From Candidatus Gastranaerophilales bacterium (GTDB lineage: Bacteria > Cyanobacteriota > Vampirovibrionia > Gastranaerophilales > Gastranaerophilaceae): 59,711 nt of DNA. The stretch is taken from positions 1-59,711 of the forward strand of contig JAMPIM010000007.1 in the NCBI GenBank assembly GCA_023662705.1, read 5' to 3'. Shown here one piece after another: positions 42,769 to 51,580 of this stretch. The notes beneath the pieces are model-generated. The model saw only the letters and a list, made by a program, of their open reading frames with translations. It was not told the DNA's origin and ran no database searches. Positions within the stretch are counted from its first letter, which is position 1. Each line of letters starts with the position of its first letter. Position numbers and translations under genes: made by a program.

Positions 42769-43068
42769 ATGAAATATACAAACGATTTAGTACAAAGAAG
42801 TAATGAAATAATACAAAAGGTAAAAGAAGCCGAACGACTTAACCAGCCGATTGAGCGTCTTGTTAAGGAACAAATTGAAATCCTCGAATGTCACAAAGAT
42901 GAATTTGTTCGTCAAGCTGATGAAAAAGGAGTTGATGAGTTCAGCAAGTCCAGAGTTCTGGTTCAATTGTATTCTAATATAAAGTTTTGGGCTAATAAAA
43001 TAGGCTTGTCTACAGAATCTTATGAAAAGGCAATAAAAGATATTCAGGCAAAGTTCTATGATGATTAA
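42769..43068 (+). CDS. Small helical protein downstream of the giant gene (paralog 1)
   Basis: This 99-residue, all-helical, soluble protein begins MKYTNDLVQRSNEIIQKVKE. An AAAGGA site lies 5 bases before the ATG, which is 9 bases after the giant gene, so the two are certainly cotranscribed. It is homologous to the next gene: LNQPIERLVKEQIEIL here matches AGQPISHLVKQQIELL there, then KDEFVRQADEKG matches HDEFVKTAADKG, and a shared IGL-x5-Y-x3-I end. I do not recognise the family. The size and position suit a dedicated chaperone, immunity protein or protease inhibitor for the giant product. Confidence 0.8.
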   Translation: MKYTNDLVQRSNEIIQKVKEAERLNQPIERLVKEQIEILECHKDEFVRQADEKGVDEFSKSRVLVQLYSNIKFWANKIGLSTESYEKAIKDIQAKFYDD

Positions 43069-43073
43069 TTAAA

Positions 43074-43433
43074 ATGAGGTATAATAACAGTATGGGTGTT
43101 GGAATGAATAATAATTCTAATTTATTTATGAAAATACAGCAGCAAATTGAAACTGCGGAGAAAGCCGGACAGCCAATAAGTCATCTGGTTAAACAGCAAA
43201 TCGAGCTTTTGAAAGGTTCTCATGATGAGTTTGTAAAAACTGCTGCGGACAAAGGTTATGATAAGGCAAGTTTTACATTTGGTAAAATGGAAATAGATTA
43301 TTTTGCAGCTATGAGACAATTAGCGCAAAAAATTGGTTTACCTTTGGATGAATATGATGAACGCATAAAACAGATTCAGATACGAATTATGGGTGAAGAA
43401 AACTATAACAGAGTTTTTGGAAACAGAAACTAA
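43074..43433 (+). CDS. Small helical protein downstream of the giant gene (paralog 2)
   Basis: This is the second member of the tandem pair, up to 119 residues. The start is uncertain: ATGs at 43074, 43092 and 43104 are in frame and none has a strong ribosome-binding site. The conserved part begins near NLFMKIQQQIETAEKAGQP. A short tail NYNRVFGNRN is extra relative to paralog 1. It lies 5 bases after paralog 1, and its TAA overlaps the stop codon of the convergent metallopeptidase-like gene. Duplication after divergence of the giant protein's two calpain modules is conceivable but is only a guess. Confidence 0.75.
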   Translation: MRYNNSMGVGMNNNSNLFMKIQQQIETAEKAGQPISHLVKQQIELLKGSHDEFVKTAADKGYDKASFTFGKMEIDYFAAMRQLAQKIGLPLDEYDERIKQIQIRIMGEENYNRVFGNRN

Positions 43434-44557
43434 TCAGGCAGTATAGGTTCAATACCCATATTGTGTCGGGTCACTTTAGGGAAAAATTCCTTCAGTTCTT
43501 TTGTTCGTCTTTGAAAGTCTGCTTCAAATCTATCACCGATTCTGTATGCATCTTTTTCAACTCCTGATGCCATATACCATTTTCGGGTTAATGCGCAAAC
43601 AGGAAACGGGCATTCCTGTAATCGGCATTTTAGAAAATAGAGCGCTAATTTAAGTTCTCTGGAGTTGTATTCTTTTTTGTTAAAGAATTTGTTCCATAGT
43701 TGTTTTTTTAATTTGTTTTTAAGTTCATGCTGTCTGAAATGTCTTAGCTCATGAGCTGTTGTGTTAATGTTATAGCCTAATACAGGCATGGTTGCTACAC
43801 CAAGTTTATTTTGGTCTTGCAAAGATACTCCCATCTCGTAATTCATATCATCTCCTTTGATATAAAACAGGTTTATATCATCAAGGTTTTCTATGTTTTC
43901 TTTTTTACCAAGCAGACGGAATAATGTTTTTATTGCAATTTCGTCAGGCATTCCGCGTAAAACCAAGTATTCATCTTTTGCAACTTTTTCAGGAATATTT
44001 TCACTTGCTGTTGTTGTAATTTCTAACAAATCTCCTGATTCTGAACGTACGGATTCTGTTTGAATATAGTTTTGCTGATTAGCAATAGAAAAAGTTTCTG
44101 CAAAATTATTATCCGAATTTTTTGTGGCGTGATATTTTATTATATTTATTGAAGGTCTTTCAATTCCTTTTTCTTTTACAATATCAACTTTGTGTCTTAC
44201 GGCTGAGTTAATTGATTTATCAGGGGCATAATTTATTGATTGGACATCACTTAAGGAAATTAAATATTTACCTGATTGGACTTTTTTTCTAACAGTATAT
44301 CGTGATTCTATGTAGTCGGTAATATTGTCATTCTCTTTGTTTTCTCGATTTTGTCCGATTAGCCTTTCATCAGAATCATAGAACAATTTTACTTCGGTAG
44401 TTTTTGCTCCAAAATCTCTTTTAATAAGTATTCTTTCTGCTCTTTTTGTACCTAAAGGAGCTTTTGAAGATGAAAATCTTGCAGGTTCCCGCAGTATAAT
44501 TCGATTACCGCCTTTGTTAAAAGGCATTATTTTCGGTTTGAAAAATTGAAGTTTCAT
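43430..44557 (-). CDS. Putative HExxH zinc metallopeptidase-like protein
   Basis: The 375-residue product carries an HExxH motif, H269-E270-L-R-H273, within NTTAHELRHFRQHEL, and a downstream glutamate (E334 in SGVEKDAYRIGD) at a plausible distance for a third zinc ligand, as in gluzincins. The N terminus (MKLQFFKPKIMPFNKGG) is not a signal peptide, and residues 30-200 are charged and of unknown fold. It ends tail-to-tail with paralog 2, sharing bases 43430-43433. Its function and substrate are unknown. A role with the giant protein, such as processing, is only suggested by adjacency. Confidence 0.65.
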   Translation of the reverse strand: MKLQFFKPKIMPFNKGGNRIILREPARFSSSKAPLGTKRAERILIKRDFGAKTTEVKLFYDSDERLIGQNRENKENDNITDYIESRYTVRKKVQSGKYLISLSDVQSINYAPDKSINSAVRHKVDIVKEKGIERPSINIIKYHATKNSDNNFAETFSIANQQNYIQTESVRSESGDLLEITTTASENIPEKVAKDEYLVLRGMPDEIAIKTLFRLLGKKENIENLDDINLFYIKGDDMNYEMGVSLQDQNKLGVATMPVLGYNINTTAHELRHFRQHELKNKLKKQLWNKFFNKKEYNSRELKLALYFLKCRLQECPFPVCALTRKWYMASGVEKDAYRIGDRFEADFQRRTKELKEFFPKVTRHNMGIEPILPD

Positions 44558-44647
44558 ATTGTTTGTAAAACTTCTGAATAAAAATTTTGCTATTGCTTAT
44601 CTTTATTCTATTTTGTAGTATAATTTTATTACAAACGGGAGATAAAA

Positions 44648-45442
44648 ATGCAAGAAGTTTTAGAAAGAAAATCGATTAAAAACATCGACTTTAACTGTGA
44701 TTTAGCGCAAGCTTACGGGGTATATAGAAATAATAACGAATTTGAACTCTTGGATTATGTGAGTTCTGTTAATATTGCTTGCGGATTTCATGCAGGCGAT
44801 CCTTTGACTATAAAAGAAGCTCTTTTGCGTGCTAAAGAAAAGAATGTTTCAATCGGTGCTCATATTGGTTTCAATGATATTCAGGGATTTGGTTACAGAC
44901 CCGTTGAATTAAAAGAAGATGAAATTGAATCAATAGTTGTTTATCAGGTTGGTGCTTTGATGTCTTTTGCTAAAGCTTATGGGTTAAGCATTGAACATGT
45001 TCGTCCTCACGGTGCGATGTATAAAATGGCAGGTGAAGATTTTACATTCTCTTGTGCTATTGCTAAAGCAATTAAAAAATGTTCTGAATGGCTTGTTTAC
45101 TATGCTCCTGTTGGTGATATTACTGCAAAAGTAGCTGATTATACAGGTATTCAGGTTGCTCAGGAATTATCTTTGGAAAAGACTTATAATCCTGATTTGA
45201 CGGTTGATTATTCTAAAGAAGATAATACTGATAATTATGGCTTAATTAAAAGATTTCAGCATCTTATTCACACTTCTCAAATCCGTAATAACCTAAGCGG
45301 TATGAGTTTTGCCGATGTTGATACAATTCATTTTTCTAATAAATACAAAAATTCTGTTGAGCTTATTAAACAGGCAAGAGGAGTAATCACTCCTACACCT
45401 GTGAATTACAATAATGCGAAAGTTTCTGGCTGGGTGGATTAA
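44648..45442 (+). CDS. LamB/YcsF family protein (PxpA-like 5-oxoprolinase subunit A homolog)
   Basis: Canonical PxpA works with PxpB and PxpC to open 5-oxoproline using ATP. This 264-residue protein has the family path: DFNCDLAQAYGVY, VNIACGFHAGDPLTI, SIGAHIGFNDIQGFGYR, YQVGALMSFAKAYGL and HVRPHGAMYK. It departs at positions usually strongly kept (NCDLGE/SFG here NCDLAQAYG; GAHPSYPD here GAHIGFND). No pxpB or pxpC is nearby; instead yvcK follows after 2 bases. An extended TATAAT lies at 44619-44624 with a weak -35, and an ACGGGAG site precedes the ATG. Confidence 0.8.
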   Translation: MQEVLERKSIKNIDFNCDLAQAYGVYRNNNEFELLDYVSSVNIACGFHAGDPLTIKEALLRAKEKNVSIGAHIGFNDIQGFGYRPVELKEDEIESIVVYQVGALMSFAKAYGLSIEHVRPHGAMYKMAGEDFTFSCAIAKAIKKCSEWLVYYAPVGDITAKVADYTGIQVAQELSLEKTYNPDLTVDYSKEDNTDNYGLIKRFQHLIHTSQIRNNLSGMSFADVDTIHFSNKYKNSVELIKQARGVITPTPVNYNNAKVSGWVD

Positions 45443-45444
45443 TT

Positions 45445-46752
45445 ATGTTTGATATTAAAAATAATGTTAAAGTTTCAAAGGACGTAGGCTGGTTGATTCC
45501 CGGGCTTAATGTAAAAAGATGGTTATTTCTGATTTTTGCAGGGTCAGTCTTAATTGTTTTGGGCTTTTTATTAATTGCGGATGCGCATTTGATTTATAAA
45601 ATAATGAATGTTATTAAAAAAGCTGCATTCATTTTGCCAACAAATATTCTTGCTGCAATATTCATTTTAATCGGTGCAACTGTGTTTTTTAAAGGCTGGA
45701 AGAAAACAACTCTTTCTATGATGGATATGGATTCATCTAAAGGAAATAACTCACTTCTTGAAAGACTTTATCGCAGAAGTAAGCTTAATAAAGGTGCAAA
45801 AGTTGTAGCAATTGGCGGCGGTACAGGTTTGTCAATGCTTCTTAAAGGTATTAAAAAATATACAAATAATATTACTGCTGTTGTAACAGTTGGTGATGAT
45901 GGCGGAAGCTCAGGAAGACTTCGTGAAGAAATGGGGATTCTTCCTCCTGGTGATATCAGAAACTGTATCGCGGCTTTGGCGGATGACGAAAATCTTATTA
46001 CAGAATTATTTCAATATCGTTTTAAAAACGGAGAAGGTTTGGAAGGTCACAGTTTTGGGAATCTTTTCCTGACTGCACTTTGCGCAATTACAGGAAATAT
46101 GGTTAAGGCTGTAAAAGAGTCTTCTAATGTTTTGAATATCAGAGGGGTTGTTCTTCCTGCTACATTGGATGATATGAAGCTAGCAGCTGAATTTGATGAC
46201 GGAACAATTGTTAAAGGTGAATCTAATATTCCCGAAGCTCATAAAACCATTAAAAGATTATTTACTGAGCCTGAAGTTTGTAAGGCTTTACCTGAAGTTT
46301 TAACAGCAATTGCGGATGCGGATTTGATTATTTTAGGCCCGGGAAGTTTATACACAAGTGTAATTCCTAACCTATTGGTATCTGGTATAGTAGAAGCCAT
46401 TATGGCATCAACTGCTAAGAAAATTTATGTCTGCAATATTATGACTCAACCGGGTGAAACTGATAATTATTCTGTTGCAAGTCATGTGAATGCATTATTA
46501 AATCACGCTAAGGGCAGAAAAATTATTGATGCAGTGCTTGTGAATGATTCTTTACCTGATAATATTTCGGAAGGTTACGCAAAGAGCGGTTCAATTCCTG
46601 TAAGATTGGATATGGAAAATCTTGCTCCAACAGGGGTTACTGTTGTTTCACAAAAACTTATTCAGGAAAATAAAGAAGGATTGGTAAGACACTCTTCTCA
46701 TAGAGTTGCAAGAGCGGTTTATTACTGGTATCGTAAAACATTAAAAAAATAA
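45445..46752 (+). CDS. yvcK: YvcK/CofD-like gluconeogenesis factor with N-terminal membrane anchor
   Basis: YvcK-type proteins bind UDP-sugars and affect carbon flux and cell-wall synthesis. The 435-residue product has two N-terminal membrane helices (about 28-47 and 60-82), then the CofD-like domain (about 115-430): VVAIGGGTGLSMLLKGIKKY, VGDDGGSSGRLREEMGILPP, GDIRNCIAALAD, GHSFGNLFLTAL, and LGPGSLYTSVIPNLLV. The membrane-anchored form is, to my knowledge, typical of cyanobacteria and some other diderms, while the Bacillus protein lacks it. It is placed between the pxpA-like gene and panB, with 2-base gaps, in a long operon. Confidence 0.9.
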   Translation: MFDIKNNVKVSKDVGWLIPGLNVKRWLFLIFAGSVLIVLGFLLIADAHLIYKIMNVIKKAAFILPTNILAAIFILIGATVFFKGWKKTTLSMMDMDSSKGNNSLLERLYRRSKLNKGAKVVAIGGGTGLSMLLKGIKKYTNNITAVVTVGDDGGSSGRLREEMGILPPGDIRNCIAALADDENLITELFQYRFKNGEGLEGHSFGNLFLTALCAITGNMVKAVKESSNVLNIRGVVLPATLDDMKLAAEFDDGTIVKGESNIPEAHKTIKRLFTEPEVCKALPEVLTAIADADLIILGPGSLYTSVIPNLLVSGIVEAIMASTAKKIYVCNIMTQPGETDNYSVASHVNALLNHAKGRKIIDAVLVNDSLPDNISEGYAKSGSIPVRLDMENLAPTGVTVVSQKLIQENKEGLVRHSSHRVARAVYYWYRKTLKK

Positions 46753-46754
46753 TT

Positions 46755-47582
46755 ATGGGAAAATCAATAAACATATTCAAAAAATCAGATGAAAAAATAG
46801 CAATGCTTACTGCGTATGACTATTCGACAGCGCAGGTTTTGGATGAAGCAGGGATTGATGCGATTTTAGTTGGTGATTCACTTGCAATGGTTGCATTGGG
46901 GCATGAGAATACCTACAATATTACAATTGATGAAATGCTTATCTTTATAAAAGCGGTTGCCCGTGGAGCTAAAAAGACTTTTATAGTCGGTGATATGCCG
47001 TTTATGAGTTATAATTTGTCAGTAGAACAAGGCTTGAAAAATGCTTCTGAAATGATTAAAGCGGGAGCTAATGCTGTTAAACTTGAAGGCTGCAGTGAGC
47101 ATATTATTGAATTAACCCGACGTTGTGTTGAATGCGGAATTCCTGTTCTTGCGCACTTGGGTCTGACTCCGCAGTTATTGAATACATTGGGCGGATATAA
47201 GATTCAGGCTAAAACTGCTGAAACTACAGAATTGATTTTGGAATCAGCTAGGAAATTACAGCAAGCAGGTGCTTTTGCAGTTGTATTGGAACTCTTACCT
47301 GCTGAAAGTGCAGAATATATTACAAAAAATTTGGAAATTCCTACAATCGGAATTGGAGCGGGAGTAGCTTGTGACGGTCAGATTGTTGTAACGGATGACA
47401 TTATGGGTAAATTTACCGATTTTGCACCAAAGTTTGTTAAAAGATTTGCAAACCTTCATGATACAGTTCTTGAAGGTGTCAGAAGATATTCAAAAGAGGT
47501 AAAGGACTGTGAATTTCCGTCTAAAAAAGAGTCTTTTGAATTGAGTGAGGGAGAAAAAGAGAAATTATATGTTACTAAATAA
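46755..47582 (+). CDS. panB: 3-methyl-2-oxobutanoate hydroxymethyltransferase
   Basis: PanB makes ketopantoate from alpha-ketoisovalerate and 5,10-methylene-THF, the first committed step to pantothenate. The 275-residue product shows KIAMLTAYDYSTAQVLDEAG, ILVGDSLAMVALGHENT, VGDMPFMSY, AVKLEGC, PVLAHLGLTPQ and IPTIGIGAGVACDGQIVVTD, all typical. It overlaps panC by 14 bases and follows yvcK by 2. Confidence 0.96.
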   Translation: MGKSINIFKKSDEKIAMLTAYDYSTAQVLDEAGIDAILVGDSLAMVALGHENTYNITIDEMLIFIKAVARGAKKTFIVGDMPFMSYNLSVEQGLKNASEMIKAGANAVKLEGCSEHIIELTRRCVECGIPVLAHLGLTPQLLNTLGGYKIQAKTAETTELILESARKLQQAGAFAVVLELLPAESAEYITKNLEIPTIGIGAGVACDGQIVVTDDIMGKFTDFAPKFVKRFANLHDTVLEGVRRYSKEVKDCEFPSKKESFELSEGEKEKLYVTK

Positions 47583-48423
47583 TGTAGAAGATGTCAGAGT
47601 TCAGGTTGGAGAGTGGAGAAAACAAGGTTTGACAGTAGGGCTGGTTCCTACAATGGGAGCTTTGCATGAAGGTCATTTGAGTCTTATTAAAAAAGCTAAA
47701 GAAACTTGTGATAAAGTCGTGGTTTCAGTTTTTGTTAACCCTATTCAATTTGGACCATCTGAGGATTTTGATAAATACCCGAGAACATTAGAAGCTGACA
47801 CAAAACTTTGTGACGGTGAAGGAGTAGATATCGTTTTTGCACCAACTCCAAATGAAATGTATGGAGGAGGCAGGTTATCAAATGATACATTGACTTATGT
47901 TTGTCCTCCGTTTTTCTATGTTAATAAATTATGCGGTAAATCAAGGGTTGGACACTTTGACGGGGTTTGTACCGTCGTGTTAAAGCTGTTTAATATTGTT
48001 CAGCCTGATTATGGGTTCTTCGGGCAAAAAGATGCTCAGCAAGTTATTGTTATTAAGAAAATGGTTAAGGACTTAAATGTGCCGATTGAGATTGTTCAAT
48101 GTCCTATAGTTAGAGAAGAATCCGGCCTGGCATTGAGTTCAAGAAATAAATATCTTTCCGAACAGGGAAAAGCGGATGCTCTTGTTTTGAGTAAAATTCT
48201 TAATAATATTAAATCTTGTTTCCAAAAAGGAATTACAGATGTTTCAGCTTTAAAAGAAACGGTGTATTCGTTTTTGACAGATAAGCATGAATTAGAGTAC
48301 ATTGAAATTCTAAACAAAGAAACTCTTGAGGAAGAAAAGAATGCAAGCAAAGATTCTATTGCTTTAATTGCTTGTCGTGTAGAAGGTGTTAGGCTTATTG
48401 ATAACTTATATTTAGGAGAGTAA
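47569..48423 (+). CDS. panC: Pantothenate synthetase
   Basis: PanC joins pantoate and beta-alanine with ATP. The start is ATG 47569 (MLLNNVEDVRVQVGEWRKQG), inside the end of panB; GAGAAAAAGAGAAA lies upstream, and an earlier in-frame start at 47545 is less likely. The 284-residue product has the HIGH-like motif in VPTMGALHEGHLSLI, FVNPIQFGPSEDFDKYPRTL, GKSRVGHFDGVCTVVLKLFN, FFGQKDAQQ and ALSSRNKYLSEQGK. No panD is visible here. Confidence 0.96.
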   Translation: MLLNNVEDVRVQVGEWRKQGLTVGLVPTMGALHEGHLSLIKKAKETCDKVVVSVFVNPIQFGPSEDFDKYPRTLEADTKLCDGEGVDIVFAPTPNEMYGGGRLSNDTLTYVCPPFFYVNKLCGKSRVGHFDGVCTVVLKLFNIVQPDYGFFGQKDAQQVIVIKKMVKDLNVPIEIVQCPIVREESGLALSSRNKYLSEQGKADALVLSKILNNIKSCFQKGITDVSALKETVYSFLTDKHELEYIEILNKETLEEEKNASKDSIALIACRVEGVRLIDNLYLGE

Positions 48424-48425
48424 GA

Positions 48426-49277
48426 ATGGCAAATATTTTTGGTTTTGTAAAAAGTTTATTGCAATTTTTGAAAATAGTTTTAGTCTTTTGTATGCTAATG
48501 CTGCTTTTATACTGGACTAAAAATCTTGCTAATTTTGATTGGGGTTGGATGGGATTCATATCTCCTCTCTTGGATGGTTTTCTTTCAGCCGGCAAAGCTA
48601 TTTCTGACGGTTCTTTAGATTTATGGGGAGCAATTTTTGAATATAAATATATGTGGGCACTTGTGATAATGGTTGCATTATATTACATTGTTCATTTCTC
48701 ATTTATCGGAACAGAGGCTTTAGAAGAAGCTTGTAATGAGGGTCATAAAGTTGTTAAAAGAATGGAAGAGCGCAAGTTTAATGAATCTTTGAAACAAGAA
48801 CAAGCAAACGAGCAGGCTGCTATTAAAAAATATCGTATTCATGTTTCAACTTCCGTTAAAAAGAAATTTGCTCATTTGGAATGCAATGTAGATCTTGATG
48901 AACAAAATAAAATAATGAATAAATTTTTGATGGAAAAACTGCTTGTAACCCCGACTGCTTATGAAGGCGGATTTTTATATTCATTTAAAGATTTTGACAG
49001 TATTGATAATGTTTTAGACGTGTTCTTTAAACTTATTAGTGCAAATGCACCACTAAATTATGTAATTTGTGTACAAGTTTGTGCTGGAAATGCAGAAGCA
49101 GAAAAAGAACAGCTTAAATCTTTAATTGATTTAAAATTTGAAAATAAAATCAGTATGATGTCAGATGTTGCATTCAGATATAAATTTAATAAATCACATA
49201 AGTATGGGACTTCACAGTTAGGTATGTTCCAAAAAGGTAATGATACTGTGGAAGCACATGAATTTATCGTAATTTAA
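48426..49277 (+). CDS. Membrane protein of unknown function
   Basis: I do not recognise this 283-residue protein. It has an N-terminal membrane helix (about 12-30), a second at about 77-95 (WALVIMVALYYIVHFSFI), then a coiled-coil-like charged stretch (about 100-140) and a mixed alpha/beta domain (about 145-283). The region between the helices is short and Trp/Gly-rich. It lies 2 bases after panC with a TTAGGAGAG site and is likely cotranscribed. The C-terminal domain is probably cytoplasmic. Confidence 0.7.
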   Translation: MANIFGFVKSLLQFLKIVLVFCMLMLLLYWTKNLANFDWGWMGFISPLLDGFLSAGKAISDGSLDLWGAIFEYKYMWALVIMVALYYIVHFSFIGTEALEEACNEGHKVVKRMEERKFNESLKQEQANEQAAIKKYRIHVSTSVKKKFAHLECNVDLDEQNKIMNKFLMEKLLVTPTAYEGGFLYSFKDFDSIDNVLDVFFKLISANAPLNYVICVQVCAGNAEAEKEQLKSLIDLKFENKISMMSDVAFRYKFNKSHKYGTSQLGMFQKGNDTVEAHEFIVI

Positions 49278-49325
49278 TTATGTTTGAAGTAAGATTGAAA
49301 CCAGAGACAATGGAGGGGATATAAT

Positions 49326-50204
49326 ATGAGATATGATGCCGGTGAAGTCATAACCGCAATGGTTACACCATTTAATGAAAAAAGAGAAGTTGACTATGAT
49401 AAAGTTGAAGCATTAGCTCATCAACTTGTGAATACCGGCTCTGATGCAGTTCTTGTAACAGGAACAACAGGAGAATCTCCAACTCTTACTTTTGAAGAAG
49501 AAATTGAAATTCTTGCAAGTGCAAAACGTGCAGTAAGAAATCAAGGTAAAGTAATTATGGGCGCAGGTTCTAATTCAACAGAAACTGCGGTTAAAGTTGC
49601 AAAAGCTGCTGAAAAAGAAGGCGCCGATGCTATTCTTTCAGTTGTGCCTTATTACAATAAACCTTCTCAAAGCGGTTTGATTGAACATTTTTCAGCTGTA
49701 GCAGAGGCTGTTAATTTACCTGTTATTCTTTATAATATTCCATCAAGAACAGGTATTAATATGTCAGTTGAAACTGTTAAAACTTTGGCAAGAAAATATG
49801 AAAATGTTGTTGCTGTGAAACAAAGTTTTGGTGATATGGATGCTGTAACAGAGTTAAAATCATCTTGTCCGAATGACTTTGCAGTTTATTCAGGGGATGA
49901 CAGCTTAACTTTACCAATGCTTTCTTTGGGAGCTCATGGTGTGATTTCTGTTGCTTCACATTTGTTTGGTAAAGAAATCAAATCAATGATTCGTAATTTC
50001 AAAACGGGTGATGCTATGACAGCTAAAAATATGCACATGAAGCTTTATCCGATTTTCAAAAAGTTATTTATGGCACCGAATCCTGTGCCGGTAAAAGCAG
50101 CTCTTGCTTATAGAGGAATAATTGATGATTATGTTCGTCGTCCGCTTGTCGAGTTGACTAAGGCAGAAAAAGCAGAATTATTCTTTACGTTAGATTCAAT
50201 CTAG
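49326..50204 (+). CDS. dapA: 4-hydroxy-tetrahydrodipicolinate synthase
   Basis: DapA condenses pyruvate and aspartate semialdehyde to start the diaminopimelate/lysine pathway. The 292-residue TIM-barrel product shows GEVITAMVTPFNEKREVDYD, VLVTGTTGESPTLTFEEEI, SVVPYYNKPSQSGLIEHFSA, the tyrosine in ILYNIPSRTGINM and the Schiff-base lysine in NVVAVKQSFGDM. A strong GGAGGGG site precedes the ATG. A 14-codon ORF at 49280-49324 ends one base before this start. Confidence 0.96.
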   Translation: MRYDAGEVITAMVTPFNEKREVDYDKVEALAHQLVNTGSDAVLVTGTTGESPTLTFEEEIEILASAKRAVRNQGKVIMGAGSNSTETAVKVAKAAEKEGADAILSVVPYYNKPSQSGLIEHFSAVAEAVNLPVILYNIPSRTGINMSVETVKTLARKYENVVAVKQSFGDMDAVTELKSSCPNDFAVYSGDDSLTLPMLSLGAHGVISVASHLFGKEIKSMIRNFKTGDAMTAKNMHMKLYPIFKKLFMAPNPVPVKAALAYRGIIDDYVRRPLVELTKAEKAELFFTLDSI

Positions 50205-50264
50205 TAAGTTGACTAAGAATTAAACAAAATATTTTAAATATAATTTTATAAAAGGAGTATATAG

Positions 50265-51566
50265 ATGAAAAACAAACTGATAATGTTTTGGGCAATTGTG
50301 CTTATTGTTATCGCGTCTATTGTGACAATATGCGTTAAGCCTTCAAAACTTGGTCTGGATTTGGTTGGGGGTTCAAGATTGGTTCTTGAAGCTGCTCCGA
50401 CAAACGGTATTGTAACACCTGATATGATGTCAAGTTTGCAGTTTGCAATTGAAAACCGTGTAAACAAACTGGGTGTTTCTGAAACAGTTGTTCAGCGTTC
50501 AGGTGAAAAAAGACTTGTTGTAGAAATTCCTGACGTTTCTGATTTGGATCAGGCAAAAGCTTATCTTGGTGAAACCGCTGAATTAGAATTCAAAAGACCT
50601 GTTCTTGTGTCTGATGTTGAGTATTGGGAATCAACAGGTTTGACAGGTAAAGATTTGTCAAAAGCAAGTTTGACCACAAATTCTCAAAACGGACAATGGG
50701 TTGTAGGTTTGGAATTTAACGGCGAAGGTGCTAAAAAGTTTGCTGATTTAACAAAAGAATTGGTTGGAAAACCAATGGCGATTTTCTTCAACGGAGAACT
50801 TCAATCAGCACCTAGAGTAAATGAACCTATTACAGGCGGCAGTGCTCAAATTACAGGCGGAGACAGCGGATTCAGCTATGAAGAAGCTAAGAAAATGGTT
50901 GATTTGTTGAATGCAGGTGCGCTTCCTGTTCCTGCTAAAATTATTGAAGAAAATACAGTTGGACCGACTCTTGGTGCAGATAGTATCGCAAAATCAAAAA
51001 TTGCAGGCGCAATCGGCTTAGGTTTTGTAATGATATTTATGATTGCTTATTATAGAGCTCCGGGGATTATTGCTGATGTTGCTTTGATAATTTACGGTTT
51101 AATATTGTTTGCTTTATTTAAAGCTATTCCTGTAACATTAACTCTTGCAGGTATTGCAGGTTTTATTCTTTCTGTTGGTATGGCAGTTGACGCTAATATC
51201 TTGATTTTTGAAAGAACAAAAGAAGAATTGAAAGCGGGAAGAACATTATTTACTGCTATTAATTCAGGTTTTGACAGAGCATTTACAAGTATCTTTGACT
51301 CAAATATGACTACAATTATTACCTGTGTAATTCTTTATTCATTGGGTACAAGTATTGTTAAGGGGTTTGCATTAACTCTTGCAATTGGTGTAATTGTTTC
51401 AATGTTCTCAGCTATTACTGTTACTAAAAACTTTATGCATTTGGTATTTGGTACAGGTAATTTGAAACATCCTGAGTGGTTTGGTTTAAGAGCTGATGAA
51501 ATCGGTGAAGGTTTCAAAGCTGTTGAAACAAAACGTGAAAAAGCAAAATTCGGAATACTTGATTAG
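50265..51566 (+). CDS. secD: Protein translocase subunit SecD
   Basis: SecD works with SecF at the SecYEG channel, using the proton gradient to finish export. The 433-residue product has the first helix (about 5-25), the periplasmic domain with LGLDLVGGSRLVLEA near its start and the P1-head region (DLDQAKAYLGETAELEFKRP), then five C-terminal helices with VDANILIFERTKEELKAGRT, typical of SecD. It has an AAAAGGAG site and is followed by secF after 14 bases. Confidence 0.95.
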   Translation: MKNKLIMFWAIVLIVIASIVTICVKPSKLGLDLVGGSRLVLEAAPTNGIVTPDMMSSLQFAIENRVNKLGVSETVVQRSGEKRLVVEIPDVSDLDQAKAYLGETAELEFKRPVLVSDVEYWESTGLTGKDLSKASLTTNSQNGQWVVGLEFNGEGAKKFADLTKELVGKPMAIFFNGELQSAPRVNEPITGGSAQITGGDSGFSYEEAKKMVDLLNAGALPVPAKIIEENTVGPTLGADSIAKSKIAGAIGLGFVMIFMIAYYRAPGIIADVALIIYGLILFALFKAIPVTLTLAGIAGFILSVGMAVDANILIFERTKEELKAGRTLFTAINSGFDRAFTSIFDSNMTTIITCVILYSLGTSIVKGFALTLAIGVIVSMFSAITVTKNFMHLVFGTGNLKHPEWFGLRADEIGEGFKAVETKREKAKFGILD

Positions 51567-51580
51567 GAAAGTAGGTAAAC

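Noticed and set aside
30529..44557. Giant locus as a prophage or integrated element
   Set aside because: No integrase, tRNA flank, direct repeats or phage structural genes are visible, and both flanks are ordinary housekeeping operons.
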